Notes: a model not told the origin generated them from the sequence alone. 64,000 nt of DNA from Fusobacteria bacterium ZRK30 (GCA_024628785.1 CP102405.1:1550001-1614000), one strand, 5' to 3'; positions 44,148 through 52,840 are shown, numbered from the stretch's first letter. A program made the numbers and translations.

Positions 44148-45446
44148 TTATTTTATTTTTACTGCAACTCTGTTTCCTAAGATTCCTCCACCTACTAAAG
44201 CAGCGAAGAAAACCCATCCAGATAGTGAGAAGTTTGCAATTGGAGTATATAGTGCTCCTACATTACAACCATTTGCAAGTCTAGTTCCAAGTCCCATCAA
44301 TATTCCACCCATAGCATATAGAGCCGCTTGTTTAGGTGTAATTTTAATTTCGCTTGTTGTTGTACTCTTAAACGTTCCAGCTAAAAGTAAGCAAATTACT
44401 GTTCCTACCATAATTCCAACGTTTTGAACATTGATTGGATGATCAAAAAATGGCATTGTATAGAATTTTACTGGGAAATTAGTAAAGTTAGATAATGATT
44501 CCGGTGATATTCCAAATATCATTAAGAATCTTCCGAACCACCATCCGTAAGGTGTAGAAGCTCCCCAACCGGCTTTAGTTACGCCCATTAATAATGTGAA
44601 TATAACAGCTATTACCGATGCACCTACTTTCATAGACCATGGTGTAACAAATAATCTTGTATATGTTTCTTCACTTAATAATTTGAACTCTTTATTACTA
44701 TCTTTATCTTGTGTAACAATTTTAACTTGCTCTATTTCACTGGGTACCCCTGTAAAAGTTCCAGATACTCTTCTAGATGATTCATATTTTTTAGATAAGT
44801 ATACTACAATTCCACAAAGTAATGAAGTTAATAAAACCGCTCCTAAATATCCATCTAATCCATCCCATTTGAATAGATCCGGGAAATAAACTCCATTATA
44901 TAATTTTGAACCTGTTTCAGATGTAAACCATGATTTTCTAATCCAGTCTGTTGGAATTCCAGCCTCTGTTACCCAAGTCGCAGCTCTTTGGAAAGGGAAT
45001 CCTAAGAAAACACCCATACCAAAGAAGATAAGAGTAATGAATCCTCTTGAAAATCCTGTAACAACGTCTGTTAAAACTCCTGATGCACAACAAACTGAGA
45101 ATGTCATACCAAATCCAAACATAATTCCACCAAGGATCAATCCAGAGTTAACCTGGTTTACCCAAAGATCGTATGAACTGGCGTCTGCATTATATAAAAA
45201 TGCTGCCGACAAGATAGATGTACCTAAGAACATATAAGCTAATATTCTCATTAATTTTGTTGAACCTGTATTATAAGCTCTATTTACTGATCCTGCAAAC
45301 CCCATAAATCCTCTAGTCAATGCATATCCAAATCCTGCTCCTGTTAATAATCTAAAAAATAACATTGAGCTGCTTAACATTGTTTTACCTATGATTAGTG
45401 TTAATATTAAAACTATCAATCCTATTAAATTTTGTCCTTTTTTCAT
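44148..45446 (-). CDS. YeeE/YedE family sulfur- (or selenium-) compound transporter
   Basis: 432 residues with about ten to twelve membrane helices in two homologous halves. The conserved cysteine motifs are SVCCASGVLTDVVTGFSRG in the first half and ANGCNVGALYTPIANFSLSG in the second; in thiosulfate transporter YeeE these Cys pass the substrate along by transient bonds. The second-half motif is close to that of YedE proteins linked to selenium metabolism, so both substrates are possible. RBS AGGAGGG. A strong promoter and a hairpin leader precede it. Confidence 0.88.
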   Translation of the reverse strand: MKKGQNLIGLIVLILTLIIGKTMLSSSMLFFRLLTGAGFGYALTRGFMGFAGSVNRAYNTGSTKLMRILAYMFLGTSILSAAFLYNADASSYDLWVNQVNSGLILGGIMFGFGMTFSVCCASGVLTDVVTGFSRGFITLIFFGMGVFLGFPFQRAATWVTEAGIPTDWIRKSWFTSETGSKLYNGVYFPDLFKWDGLDGYLGAVLLTSLLCGIVVYLSKKYESSRRVSGTFTGVPSEIEQVKIVTQDKDSNKEFKLLSEETYTRLFVTPWSMKVGASVIAVIFTLLMGVTKAGWGASTPYGWWFGRFLMIFGISPESLSNFTNFPVKFYTMPFFDHPINVQNVGIMVGTVICLLLAGTFKSTTTSEIKITPKQAALYAMGGILMGLGTRLANGCNVGALYTPIANFSLSGWVFFAALVGGGILGNRVAVKIK

Positions 45447-45460
45447 TTTTCCCTCCTAAT

Positions 45461-45549
45461 ATCTCAATCTTACACACAACATACACTTAATACGTAGGAA
45501 TTAAGTATGTTGTTGAGATAATAATATCATAGTTTACTGATGTTGTCAA
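45461..45549 (-). promoter_or_regulatory. Promoter and leader hairpin of the YeeE/YedE gene
   Basis: On the minus strand TTGACA (45549-45544) and TATTAT (45526-45521) are 17 nt apart. Between the likely start site and the ribosome site, ACAACATACTTAAT pairs with ATTAAGTGTATGTTGT (two bulged bases) around an 8-nt loop, and outer ATCTCAA/TTGAGAT extend it. The whole 5' leader is thus one hairpin, or the DNA is an operator. Confidence 0.65.
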
Positions 45550-45594
45550 TAATGTGAAATCTGGAAAGATGAAAATTATGGATTCTCACATGAA

Positions 45595-45690
45595 ATGAAA
45601 AGTATAAAAATAATTTTAATTGTCTTTATTCTATTGTTTACATGGAGTTTTTTAGAAAATAATATTCTTTACAAACTAGGTTTGTAGAAG
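45595..45690 (+). pseudogene. Orphan signal-peptide remnant
   Basis: ATG at 45595 opens MKSIKIILIVFILLFTWSFL, ENNILYKLGL and a stop. This resembles the signal peptides of the esterase (MKKIILVVFMLVSVLGFS) and the MipA-like protein (MKRVILIVFILLSALSFS). It lacks any downstream domain. The last codons are the repeat element at 45672. The rest of the 45447-45787 gap is the YeeE leader and promoter region. Confidence 0.5.
45672..45690 (+). repeat. AAACTAGGTYTGTAGARG element, copy B
   Basis: CAAACTAGGTTTGTAGAAG, 98 nt upstream of the esterase start. CAAAC-TAG-GTTTG within it is a perfect inverted repeat. Confidence 0.65.
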
Positions 45691-45787
45691 GGTGTGTGAT
45701 CTCTATGGTATTTTATTTATATAAATTAGGGGAGGCTACTATCTTAATAAAATAAATTAACCTAAAAAAAAATTAGGAGGAGAAAAT

Positions 45788-46846
45788 ATGAAAAAAATAA
45801 TTTTAGTTGTATTTATGTTGGTTTCTGTACTGGGATTTTCAAAGGACAATTCATTAAATAATGAGGAAATGACGGTTGGATCAAGGAAGATCCCTCTGTC
45901 GGAAGATGTGAGTGACGAATTTAGAGCATATCTTGCTGCCAAACCTATAGTAGATATAGACTTGATAAAAAATATGAATTTTGAAACTGATGAAGAGTGG
46001 AATCAATGGATACAGCAGAGAGATAATGCCACAATTGCTGCTGTAAGGGAACTTGCTGAAAAGTTATCAGTTAACTATATAAGTGACACTATCAATGGAG
46101 TTAAAGTATTTAGAGTTTTCCCTTCAAAAATATCCAGAGAGCATAAATCCCACCTCTTTGTCCACAATCATGGAGGAGCATATATTTTAAATGGAGGAGA
46201 AGCTGCCCTCTTTGAAGCTATATTGATTGCGGATCGTCTAAAAATGCCGGTTATCTCTATAGACTATCGTATGCCTCCTAGTCATCCGGCACCTGCAGGG
46301 GTAGAGGATATTACTGCAGTCTGGAAGGAACTCTTAAAAGATAGAGATCCCATGGAGATGGCTATGGGAGGTACATCTGCAGGAGGAGCTATTACAGCTG
46401 GAGCTATTCATAAATTAAATGATTTAAGCCTTCCTCTGCCTGGAGCGCTTTTTATTGGAACGCCGGGAATCAATATGGAAAATACAGGAGACAGCCGTTT
46501 CATCAATGAAGGGATAGATACTAATTTATGGACTTGGGAAGGAATAGTAGAAAATGCACTTAATATGTATACGCAAAATATTGATTCGAGACATCCCTAT
46601 GTATCTCCTATAGAAGGAGAACTAAATAATTTTCCACCGACATATCTTATCTCAGGAACAAGGGATCTTCTCTTGAGTGATACAGTGAGGATGCACCGTA
46701 AATTGAGGAGAGCAGGAGTAAAAGCAGATCTTCATATATATGAAGGACAGGCACATGCAGATTATATAGCTGCTACTTTTTCACCGGAATCCTATGAACA
46801 TTTCAGAGAATTAGACAGCTTTCTTATAGAACATCTAAAAAAGTAA
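45788..46846 (+). CDS. Secreted alpha/beta hydrolase (HSL-type esterase)
   Basis: 352 residues with a signal peptide (MKKIILVVFMLVSVLGFSKD), RBS AGGAGG. The hormone-sensitive-lipase family landmarks are present: the oxyanion motif HNHGGAY at about 120, the nucleophile elbow GGTSAGG, the acid in SGTRDLLL and the His in GQAHADY. It should hydrolyse esters in the periplasm or outside the cell, for example acetylated sugars or short acyl chains. It stands alone, with a terminator downstream. A degraded copy lies at 43.9 kb. Confidence 0.9.
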   Translation: MKKIILVVFMLVSVLGFSKDNSLNNEEMTVGSRKIPLSEDVSDEFRAYLAAKPIVDIDLIKNMNFETDEEWNQWIQQRDNATIAAVRELAEKLSVNYISDTINGVKVFRVFPSKISREHKSHLFVHNHGGAYILNGGEAALFEAILIADRLKMPVISIDYRMPPSHPAPAGVEDITAVWKELLKDRDPMEMAMGGTSAGGAITAGAIHKLNDLSLPLPGALFIGTPGINMENTGDSRFINEGIDTNLWTWEGIVENALNMYTQNIDSRHPYVSPIEGELNNFPPTYLISGTRDLLLSDTVRMHRKLRRAGVKADLHIYEGQAHADYIAATFSPESYEHFRELDSFLIEHLKK

Positions 46847-46857
46847 ATTAAAAGAGA

Positions 46858-46894
46858 AGTAGCTTTTCCAATCATGGAAAAGCTCTTTTTTTGA
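46858..46894 (+). terminator. Terminator of the esterase gene
   Basis: AGCTTTTCCA pairs with TGGAAAAGCT around ATCA, followed by CTTTTTTT. Confidence 0.88.
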
Positions 46895-46937
46895 GATACT
46901 AATATAATTTACTCTGCACTTAATTATTTTAAAGCTA

Positions 46938-46987
46938 TTGACTTTTGGAGTAAAAAAACGTACTATATGATTATATAATCATATAGT
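46938..46987 (+). promoter_or_regulatory. ars operon promoter with perfect 26-nt palindromic operator
   Basis: TTGACT (46938-46943) and TACTAT (46961-46966) are 17 nt apart. The -10 box overlaps a perfect 26-nt palindrome at 46962-46987 whose half site is ACTATATGATTAT. This is the place and form expected for an ArsR operator: bound repressor would block RNA polymerase. Confidence 0.85.
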
Positions 46988-47002
46988 GAGGAGGGAGAAA
47001 TT

Positions 47003-47323
47003 TTGGAAATAATAGATATATTAAAATTGATTGCAGATAAAAACAGGATGAGAATATTAAATATATTATATAATAAAAATAAAACATGTGTCTGTATATT
47101 GGAGGAGATATTGGAGCTTAATCAGTCGAACCTTTCCAGACACCTCAATAAACTAAAAAAAGCGGGAATAATTGTAGGAGAAAAAAGAGTTCAATGGGTT
47201 GATTACAGGATCTCTGAAAAGTTTCTAGAAGAGAATTATTTTATAAAAGAAATATTGGAGGAAAGACTGGATAGTGGGATCTTTTTGGAAGATCTGGAGA
47301 AAACCAAAGGTTTAAAATGTTAG
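47003..47323 (+). CDS. arsR: ArsR/SmtB family metal-responsive repressor
   Basis: 106 residues from TTG 47003, which has GAGGAGGGAG upstream and starts right after the operator; no ATG fits. Winged HTH with NQSNLSRHLNKLKKAGII. The metal site at the start of the first HTH helix is CVC (TCVCILEEIL), as in arsenite sensors ArsR, so release from DNA on binding As(III) is expected. It is first gene of the ars operon and most likely autoregulated. Confidence 0.92.
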   Translation: MEIIDILKLIADKNRMRILNILYNKNKTCVCILEEILELNQSNLSRHLNKLKKAGIIVGEKRVQWVDYRISEKFLEENYFIKEILEERLDSGIFLEDLEKTKGLKC

Positions 47324-47407
47324 GATATTTTTTTTATTAGATATTATGATTTGATAATCATATACAGGCAGTTAATACCAATTGAAATTATATGAGGGGG
47401 AAAAGAA

Positions 47408-48463
47408 GTGAAAAAAGAAACGGGAATTAATTTTTTTGAAAAATACCTTACAGTCTGGGTAATCTTGTGTATGATAGGAGGGACATTAATTGGAAGATAT
47501 ATTCCTCAAATCCCTACAGCTCTGGGGAAATTAGAGTATGAAAATATATCTATGCCTATAGCAGTACTGATATGGCTTATTATCTATCCAATGATGCTGA
47601 AAATCGATTTTAAAAGTATAGTCGGTGCAACTAAAAACTTGAAAGGGCTGACAATAACAACCAGTATGAACTGGCTGATAAAACCCTTTACAATGTATGC
47701 TATAGCAGTGCTTTTTTTTAAGGGAATTTTTGGTGGCTTTATTCCTATAGAGCTTGCTGATGAATATATCACTGGGGCGGTTTTACTGGGAGCAGCCCCC
47801 TGTACAGCCATGGTATTTGTGTGGAGTAAACTTACCAAAGGTGATGCTGCGTATACTTTGGTCCAGGTAGCAGTAAATGATCTGATATTGCTGGTAGCAT
47901 TTGTTCCCATTGTAGGTTTTTTATTGGGAGTTTCCAACGTTACTGTACCCTATGGAACTCTATTTTTATCGGTAATTTTATTTGTGGTAACCCCTCTAGT
48001 CGCAGCCTGGATAACAAGAAAATCCATAGTAGCTCATAGAGGGTTGGACTACCTGGAAAATACATTTATTAAAAAATTTGATAAGAGTACTATGACAGGA
48101 TTATTGTTAACACTTGTTATTATATTTTCTTTCCAGGGGGATAAACTGTTAACCAATCCAATGGACATAATTCTTATAGCAGTGCCTCTGACTATCCAGA
48201 CATTCCTGATATTTATAATAGCTTACCTGTGGGCTAAAAAATGGAATATGCCCCATGAGATTGCATCTCCAGGAGCCATGATTGGTGCCAGTAATTTCTT
48301 TGAGCTGGCAGTGGCAGTAGCTATATCACTATTTGGTATTAATTCAGGAGTAACTTTAGCAACTGTAGTAGGACTTTTAGTGGAAGTGCCTGTTATGTTA
48401 ATTTTGGTAAAAATTTCAAATTCAACAAGAAAATACTTTCAAGTAAAAAAGGTAACTACGTAA
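47408..48463 (+). CDS. acr3: Acr3 family arsenite efflux permease
   Basis: 351 residues from GTG 47408 behind GAGGGGG. Ten membrane helices; the Acr3 landmarks are GAAPCTAMVFVWSKLTKGDA, with the Cys of helix 4 that is essential in known Acr3 pumps, and VQVAVNDLILLVAFVPIVG. It exports arsenite (and possibly antimonite). Located between the regulator and arsC in the operon. Confidence 0.94.
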   Translation: MKKETGINFFEKYLTVWVILCMIGGTLIGRYIPQIPTALGKLEYENISMPIAVLIWLIIYPMMLKIDFKSIVGATKNLKGLTITTSMNWLIKPFTMYAIAVLFFKGIFGGFIPIELADEYITGAVLLGAAPCTAMVFVWSKLTKGDAAYTLVQVAVNDLILLVAFVPIVGFLLGVSNVTVPYGTLFLSVILFVVTPLVAAWITRKSIVAHRGLDYLENTFIKKFDKSTMTGLLLTLVIIFSFQGDKLLTNPMDIILIAVPLTIQTFLIFIIAYLWAKKWNMPHEIASPGAMIGASNFFELAVAVAISLFGINSGVTLATVVGLLVEVPVMLILVKISNSTRKYFQVKKVTT

Positions 48464-48517
48464 GAAAATAGATGAGATATTAATTAAAAAATAATAAAAT
48501 CCAAGGGAGAGTAAACA

Positions 48518-48886
48518 ATGAAAATAGCATTTGTATGTAATGGAAATTCTTTTAAATCACTTATCGGAGAAAGGTTTGGAAACGAATTTAATGATGGGAG
48601 TTTTGAAATTTATTCAGCAGGAACCAAACCGGCTGAAAAGATAAATGAAGTCGGGGAAAAAATAATGAAATCCAAAGGGTACTCAATGGAGGGCTATTCT
48701 CCAAGCAGTATGGAAGAATTACCTGAAAAATTAGATGTTTTAGTAAAGATGGGGTGCGATATTGACTGTCCAATCCATCATGCAGATAAAGTTGTTAATT
48801 TTGGACTGGAAAATATAAAGGATCAGGAAAAATGTGTAGAGATGATAGAATTAAAAGTAAAACAATTATTAGAAGATCTATCATAA
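48518..48886 (+). CDS. arsC: ArsC-like (low-molecular-weight phosphatase fold) arsenate reductase, altered active loop
   Basis: 122 residues. The fold and C-terminal cysteines fit thioredoxin-linked ArsC: GCDIDCPIHH has the two redox cysteines, and GLENIKD matches the hallmark GLxDP region. The N-terminal P-loop, however, reads VCNGNSFKSL where the family has CxxNxCRS: the Cys nucleophile is kept, the second Cys is Phe and the P-loop Arg is Lys. The change may lower or alter activity toward arsenate. It is the last gene of the ars operon. Confidence 0.8.
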   Translation: MKIAFVCNGNSFKSLIGERFGNEFNDGSFEIYSAGTKPAEKINEVGEKIMKSKGYSMEGYSPSSMEELPEKLDVLVKMGCDIDCPIHHADKVVNFGLENIKDQEKCVEMIELKVKQLLEDLS

Positions 48887-48896
48887 AAAAATTATC

Positions 48897-48949
48897 AATA
48901 AAGATATTTAAAAGGCTTCCAACTTGGAAGCCTTTTAAATATCTTTATT
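48897..48949 (+). terminator. Very long perfect hairpin ending the ars operon
   Basis: The left arm 48897-48922 (core AAAAGGCTTCCAA) and right arm 48924-48949 are exact complements over 26 bp with a single C between them; T-rich sequence follows. The central part is a standard terminator stem, with long A/T extensions on both sides. Confidence 0.9.
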
Positions 48950-49004
48950 TTTTATTGCTGTGAAATATCAATCTTTAAATTATTAGAAAAAGAAATTCTA
49001 ATTG

Positions 49005-49023
49005 CAAACTAGGTTTGTAGAAG
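49005..49023 (+). repeat. AAACTAGGTYTGTAGARG element, copy C
   Basis: CAAACTAGGTTTGTAGAAG, identical to copy B over 19 nt, lies 114 nt upstream of the MipA-like gene. TTAGAAAA and ATTCTAATT just before it also resemble sequence before the other copies. Confidence 0.65.
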
Positions 49024-49136
49024 ACAACAGGATGACCGTGATACTATGTTTTATAGTAAAAAACGTTTATTGTATCTGTAGAAAAAATTTAATTATAATT
49101 CAATCTATGAAGGGATAGATTGAAGGGGAGAGAAAT

Positions 49137-49952
49137 ATGAAAAGAGTAATTTTAATTGTATTTATTCTGTTGTCTGCACTGAGTTTTTCAGAAAATAGTA
49201 TATCAAATAAAGAAATGGAATCAAATTATAAGATATCTTTAGGATTTATGGGAGGTTATGGAAGCAGTCTTTACAAGGTAGATGAATCATACACACGGTA
49301 TATTCCCATTCTTGGATTTGAAGGAGAAAATCTTTATATATTAGGTTCAGAGATCGGTTACAGACATAAGTTAAATTCTAAGTTTACCATTACAGGGTTT
49401 TCACAGCTTTTTGGAGGAGTGTCGCTGCAGGGTGTGGGAGGAGCAATTGGATCAACTCAATTGAAAAATTCCGATATGGAAGAAGGATATAAGGGAATAA
49501 GCAGCAGGAAGACCCAGACTGAGGTGGGAATTAAGTTGGGATATAACACAGGGTTTAAAAATACCATACTTTCAGGGGAAGTAAGGGGAGGACAGAGAGG
49601 ATCAACAGCAAAAATTTCTGCTCTCAGAGCTGTTGTTGTAACAGAAAGACTTTCTATTATCCCCCAAATGAACTTCACTTTAGTCGATCATAATATGGTA
49701 AATTACTATTTTAGTGTAAGTGAAGATGAAGTTAATGATCCCAGGAATACAAAGTTGGATAAGGCCTATAACTCGGATCAACTTGCATATGCTTCTGGTA
49801 TAGGAGTAACAGGTAATTATCAGTTTACTTCTGAATGGTCAGCATTTGCCCTGGCAGAGATACAGTATGTGGCAGATGAAATCGGGAATTCACCCATTGT
49901 AGATGAAAGAGCAAATTATTTTATGGGAGTAGGTTTAAGGTATAATTTTTAA
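49137..49952 (+). CDS. MipA/OmpV family outer-membrane protein
   Basis: 271 residues with signal peptide MKRVILIVFILLSALSFS, GGGGAG before the ATG. The mature part is all beta strands, beginning KISLGFMGGYGSSLYKV and ending GVGLRYNF, the aromatic C-terminus of an outer-membrane barrel. Conserved features of MipA/OmpV proteins are ILGFEGENLYILGSEIGYRH-like early sequence and SPIVDERANYF near the end. E. coli MipA is a scaffold for peptidoglycan enzymes; OmpV is a surface antigen. Monocistronic. Confidence 0.85.
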   Translation: MKRVILIVFILLSALSFSENSISNKEMESNYKISLGFMGGYGSSLYKVDESYTRYIPILGFEGENLYILGSEIGYRHKLNSKFTITGFSQLFGGVSLQGVGGAIGSTQLKNSDMEEGYKGISSRKTQTEVGIKLGYNTGFKNTILSGEVRGGQRGSTAKISALRAVVVTERLSIIPQMNFTLVDHNMVNYYFSVSEDEVNDPRNTKLDKAYNSDQLAYASGIGVTGNYQFTSEWSAFALAEIQYVADEIGNSPIVDERANYFMGVGLRYNF

Positions 49953-50127
49953 AAAGAGAGAGAACTATTCTATTAAAATTAATAAAAATAAGAAAAAAAT
50001 CTAAGGGAGACTGGTGTAAATTATACAGCGGTTTCTTTTTTTTGATAAAATTTAGTGGTATACTTAAGTAGAAGAAAATTATAAATTAATATTAGAAGAA
50101 GAGACAAAGGGAAAAAAGGGGGGATCA

Positions 50128-51663
50128 GTGAATATAAACAGTGATACAAATTTCAAGGTATATACACCGGATTATATAGCAAAAGAGATGGTAGACAAGA
50201 GTTTAGAAATATATTTTAATGGAGAGTACAGCAGATCCAAATTTGATAACCTCAGGTGTGCTGATCTTTCGTGTGGGACAGGGAATCTCCTAATGCCATT
50301 ACTCAAGACTATCATTGAATTATCCAAGGTAAAATTAGGAGAGTATAGCTATAACAATTTATGGATTACAGGGTATGATATAGATGGGGAAGCCCTGATG
50401 ATATGCAAAAATAATATTTTAAAGATATTGGAAAAATATAAAATTGCAGATAAAGATATAAATTTAATAGAGACCAACTCCCTCATGGAGGAGATCGATG
50501 AAACCTATGATATTGTTTTAGGAAATCCACCGTATTTTGGAGAGAAGAACAATAAAGAGATCTTTAAAGATATGAGGCAATATAAGTTCGGGAAAGAGAA
50601 CTATGAGGGGAAGATGGACTACGCCTATTTTTTTATAGCCAAGGGGATAGATTCCATAAAAGATGGAGGAGTTCTGACCTACATAACCACAAATTATTGG
50701 TTTAAGGCTGATCATGCTAAAAAATTAAGGGAGAAGATAAAGAAATATACTACCTTTAAATATATAAATAATTATAACAAGTCTGTCTTTGAGGATGCTG
50801 TGGGACAGCACAACGTTGTTTTTACCTTGAAAAAAGAAAAAAAACTAGGCAGGTTAGAAGTGATAGATGACAGGGAAAAATATCTGATAGACAGTGATAA
50901 AATTTACAACTACAGAAATAAGATTATCTTGGCTAAAAACGAGGATTTAGAACGATTGGATAGGGTATATAACGGAAGAACTCATTTCTTAGGAGAACTA
51001 TTAAATATCAATCAGGGGATAGTCAGCGGGCATGACAGGGCCTTTGTTTTTGATTCCTATGAAAAAAAATACGGAGAATATCTAAAACCATTCTATAAAA
51101 ATAAGGATATAGACCAGTATTCCCATACTTCCAATAAATATTGGATCCTCTATCTGGATTATAAGGTAGCCTTAAATAAAAAATTGGCTAAACATATGAA
51201 TCCTTATAAGGAACGGCTCAGTAGGAGGAGGGAAGTTTTAAAATCCATTATCAATTGGTGGGAACTCCAGTGGGCCAGAGATGAAAAAATATTTAATGTG
51301 CCTAAGATAATTGGGAGGCAGAGATCAAAGGTAAATAAATTTTCATACTCAGAAGGGGAGTTTTATGGAAGTGCAGATATATATTATCTCACTCCCAAGG
51401 AAAAGGATATAAATTTATTCTATATCCTGGGTTATCTCAACTCCAAGGTTTTCTATGACTGGTTTAAATATAATGGGAAGATGAAGGGTGATAACTTAGA
51501 ACTCTATGCAACCCCTCTAAAGGAAACACCTGTATATTACTCTAAAGACAAGAGTGAGATAGCTTATATTGAGAAGCTGGTAAAAAAACAGATTGAACAT
51601 TACGATGAGGAGACCCAGAAATTAATAGACAGATATTTTTCTGATCTGAAATATGGGAAATAA
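50128..51663 (+). CDS. Orphan N6-adenine DNA methyltransferase (TaqI/Eco57I-like)
   Basis: 511 residues from GTG 50128, behind GGGGGG. SAM motif ADLSCGTGNLL (about 44-54) and catalytic NPPYF (GNPPYFGEKN) show an amino-methyltransferase with the gamma-class motif order. The C-terminal half (NINQGIVSGHDRAFVF onward) is a TaqI_C-type target recognition domain. There is no endonuclease motif and no restriction gene next door, so it is probably a solitary methylase that marks and perhaps regulates DNA. A type IIG enzyme would be longer. Confidence 0.85.
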   Translation: MNINSDTNFKVYTPDYIAKEMVDKSLEIYFNGEYSRSKFDNLRCADLSCGTGNLLMPLLKTIIELSKVKLGEYSYNNLWITGYDIDGEALMICKNNILKILEKYKIADKDINLIETNSLMEEIDETYDIVLGNPPYFGEKNNKEIFKDMRQYKFGKENYEGKMDYAYFFIAKGIDSIKDGGVLTYITTNYWFKADHAKKLREKIKKYTTFKYINNYNKSVFEDAVGQHNVVFTLKKEKKLGRLEVIDDREKYLIDSDKIYNYRNKIILAKNEDLERLDRVYNGRTHFLGELLNINQGIVSGHDRAFVFDSYEKKYGEYLKPFYKNKDIDQYSHTSNKYWILYLDYKVALNKKLAKHMNPYKERLSRRREVLKSIINWWELQWARDEKIFNVPKIIGRQRSKVNKFSYSEGEFYGSADIYYLTPKEKDINLFYILGYLNSKVFYDWFKYNGKMKGDNLELYATPLKETPVYYSKDKSEIAYIEKLVKKQIEHYDEETQKLIDRYFSDLKYGK

Positions 51664-51726
51664 GATATAGGTTCTTGGTTGGAAATTTAAATGGAAGTTA
51701 AAAAATTATAGATGATTAATAGAATC

Positions 51727-51754
51727 GGGCTCTGAAGAGTCCTTTTTTATTTTT
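51727..51754 (+). terminator. Terminator of the methyltransferase gene
   Basis: GGGCTCT pairs with AGAGTCC around GA (one G-T pair), then TTTTTTATTTTTT. Confidence 0.85.
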
Positions 51755-51846
51755 TACAAGGTTTATCTCATTAGATAGCGTATATTTAATAAAAATATAT
51801 AAAATTTAATGAATCTAATAAATGTAAATTTTTCGAGGAGAAGGAG

Positions 51847-52731
51847 ATGTTTGAATTAATTTTAAATAAGGTAATACCTGTAAATTTAATATTTTTTTTA
51901 GGATATCTTCTAAAGAAAACAGGGGCCTTAAAAGAGGAAGATGGAAGGGTGTTTTTAAAGGGAATGTTCTATGCTTTTATCCCGGCAATTTTATTTCAGT
52001 CGGTGAGGAAAGCAGAATTCAAAGCAGAATTTATACTCTATCCCCTGGTCATAATTATCTATCAGGTTTTCATGTTTATTTTGGGGAAATTAGTGACCAG
52101 CAGGATGAAAATGTCCAGCGATAAAAAAATAGTTATCAGGGGTTCCTTAATCATTATGAATTCAGGTTTTGTAGTGCCATTTTATATAGCTTTTTATGGG
52201 GTAGAAAATATGTGGAGGATGGGGCTCTATGATTTTGGGAATTCACTGATGGTTTTTGTTTTAGTTTATTCTATGTTTTTAAAATTAGAGCTAAAAGAAG
52301 CACTTAAATCATTGGGATCTCCCCCTATAGTTGCAATAGTTCTGGGAATAATAGCGGGTAAATTTGGAATTCCTGTCCCTGAATTTATCGACAGCACCTT
52401 AAATCAGATAGGAAATCTTGTGGGACCCTCCATCATGTTAGGACTTGGGCTGTATTTTACCCCTTCCTTAAAAAATATAAAGATCAGCCTCCTGGTAGTG
52501 GGACTAAAAATTGTTTTAGGAATCGGAATAGGATTACTTCTTATTCAGATTCTGCCCTTTGACAGTTTATCCAATAAGACGGTGTTGTACATGACTGCTT
52601 CCCCTGTAGGAGCGAATATCCTTACCTTTGCTGTTTTATCCAAGATGGATACCAGATTTCCTTCTGAGATAGTGTCGCTATCCATAGTTATAAATTTGTT
52701 TTTAATTCCATTATTATTTATCTTAGTTTAA
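51847..52731 (+). CDS. AEC family transporter
   Basis: 294 residues, GGAGAAGGAG before the ATG. Ten membrane helices in two five-helix halves, beginning LILNKVIPVNLIFFLGYLLKKTG and with the family feature NSGFVVPFYIAFYG. AEC (auxin efflux carrier-like) proteins move malonate, malate or other carboxylates. It ends next to the 4-hydroxybutyrate operon on the opposite strand. Confidence 0.85.
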   Translation: MFELILNKVIPVNLIFFLGYLLKKTGALKEEDGRVFLKGMFYAFIPAILFQSVRKAEFKAEFILYPLVIIIYQVFMFILGKLVTSRMKMSSDKKIVIRGSLIIMNSGFVVPFYIAFYGVENMWRMGLYDFGNSLMVFVLVYSMFLKLELKEALKSLGSPPIVAIVLGIIAGKFGIPVPEFIDSTLNQIGNLVGPSIMLGLGLYFTPSLKNIKISLLVVGLKIVLGIGIGLLLIQILPFDSLSNKTVLYMTASPVGANILTFAVLSKMDTRFPSEIVSLSIVINLFLIPLLFILV

Positions 52732-52783
52732 CACTGGTCTCTCTCTAGTAGACTTATATCGATGATATATTTAAAAATAAAAC

Positions 52784-52824
52784 CCTCCCAGATTATTAGA
52801 GAGGCAAACTAATAATCCGGGAGG
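52784..52824 (-). terminator. Terminator of the 4-hydroxybutyrate operon
   Basis: CCTCCCAGATTATTAG pairs with CTAATAATCCGGGAGG (one mismatch) around a 9-nt loop, and the minus strand continues GTTTTATTTTT. It lies 17 nt after the last gene's stop. Confidence 0.85.
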
Positions 52825-52840
52825 ATAAATTTTAATGTTT

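Noticed and set aside
43826-49023. The repeated upstream element as an insertion sequence or MITE
   Set aside because: No transposase, no flanking target duplications and no defined ends were seen; the similarity fades away on both sides.
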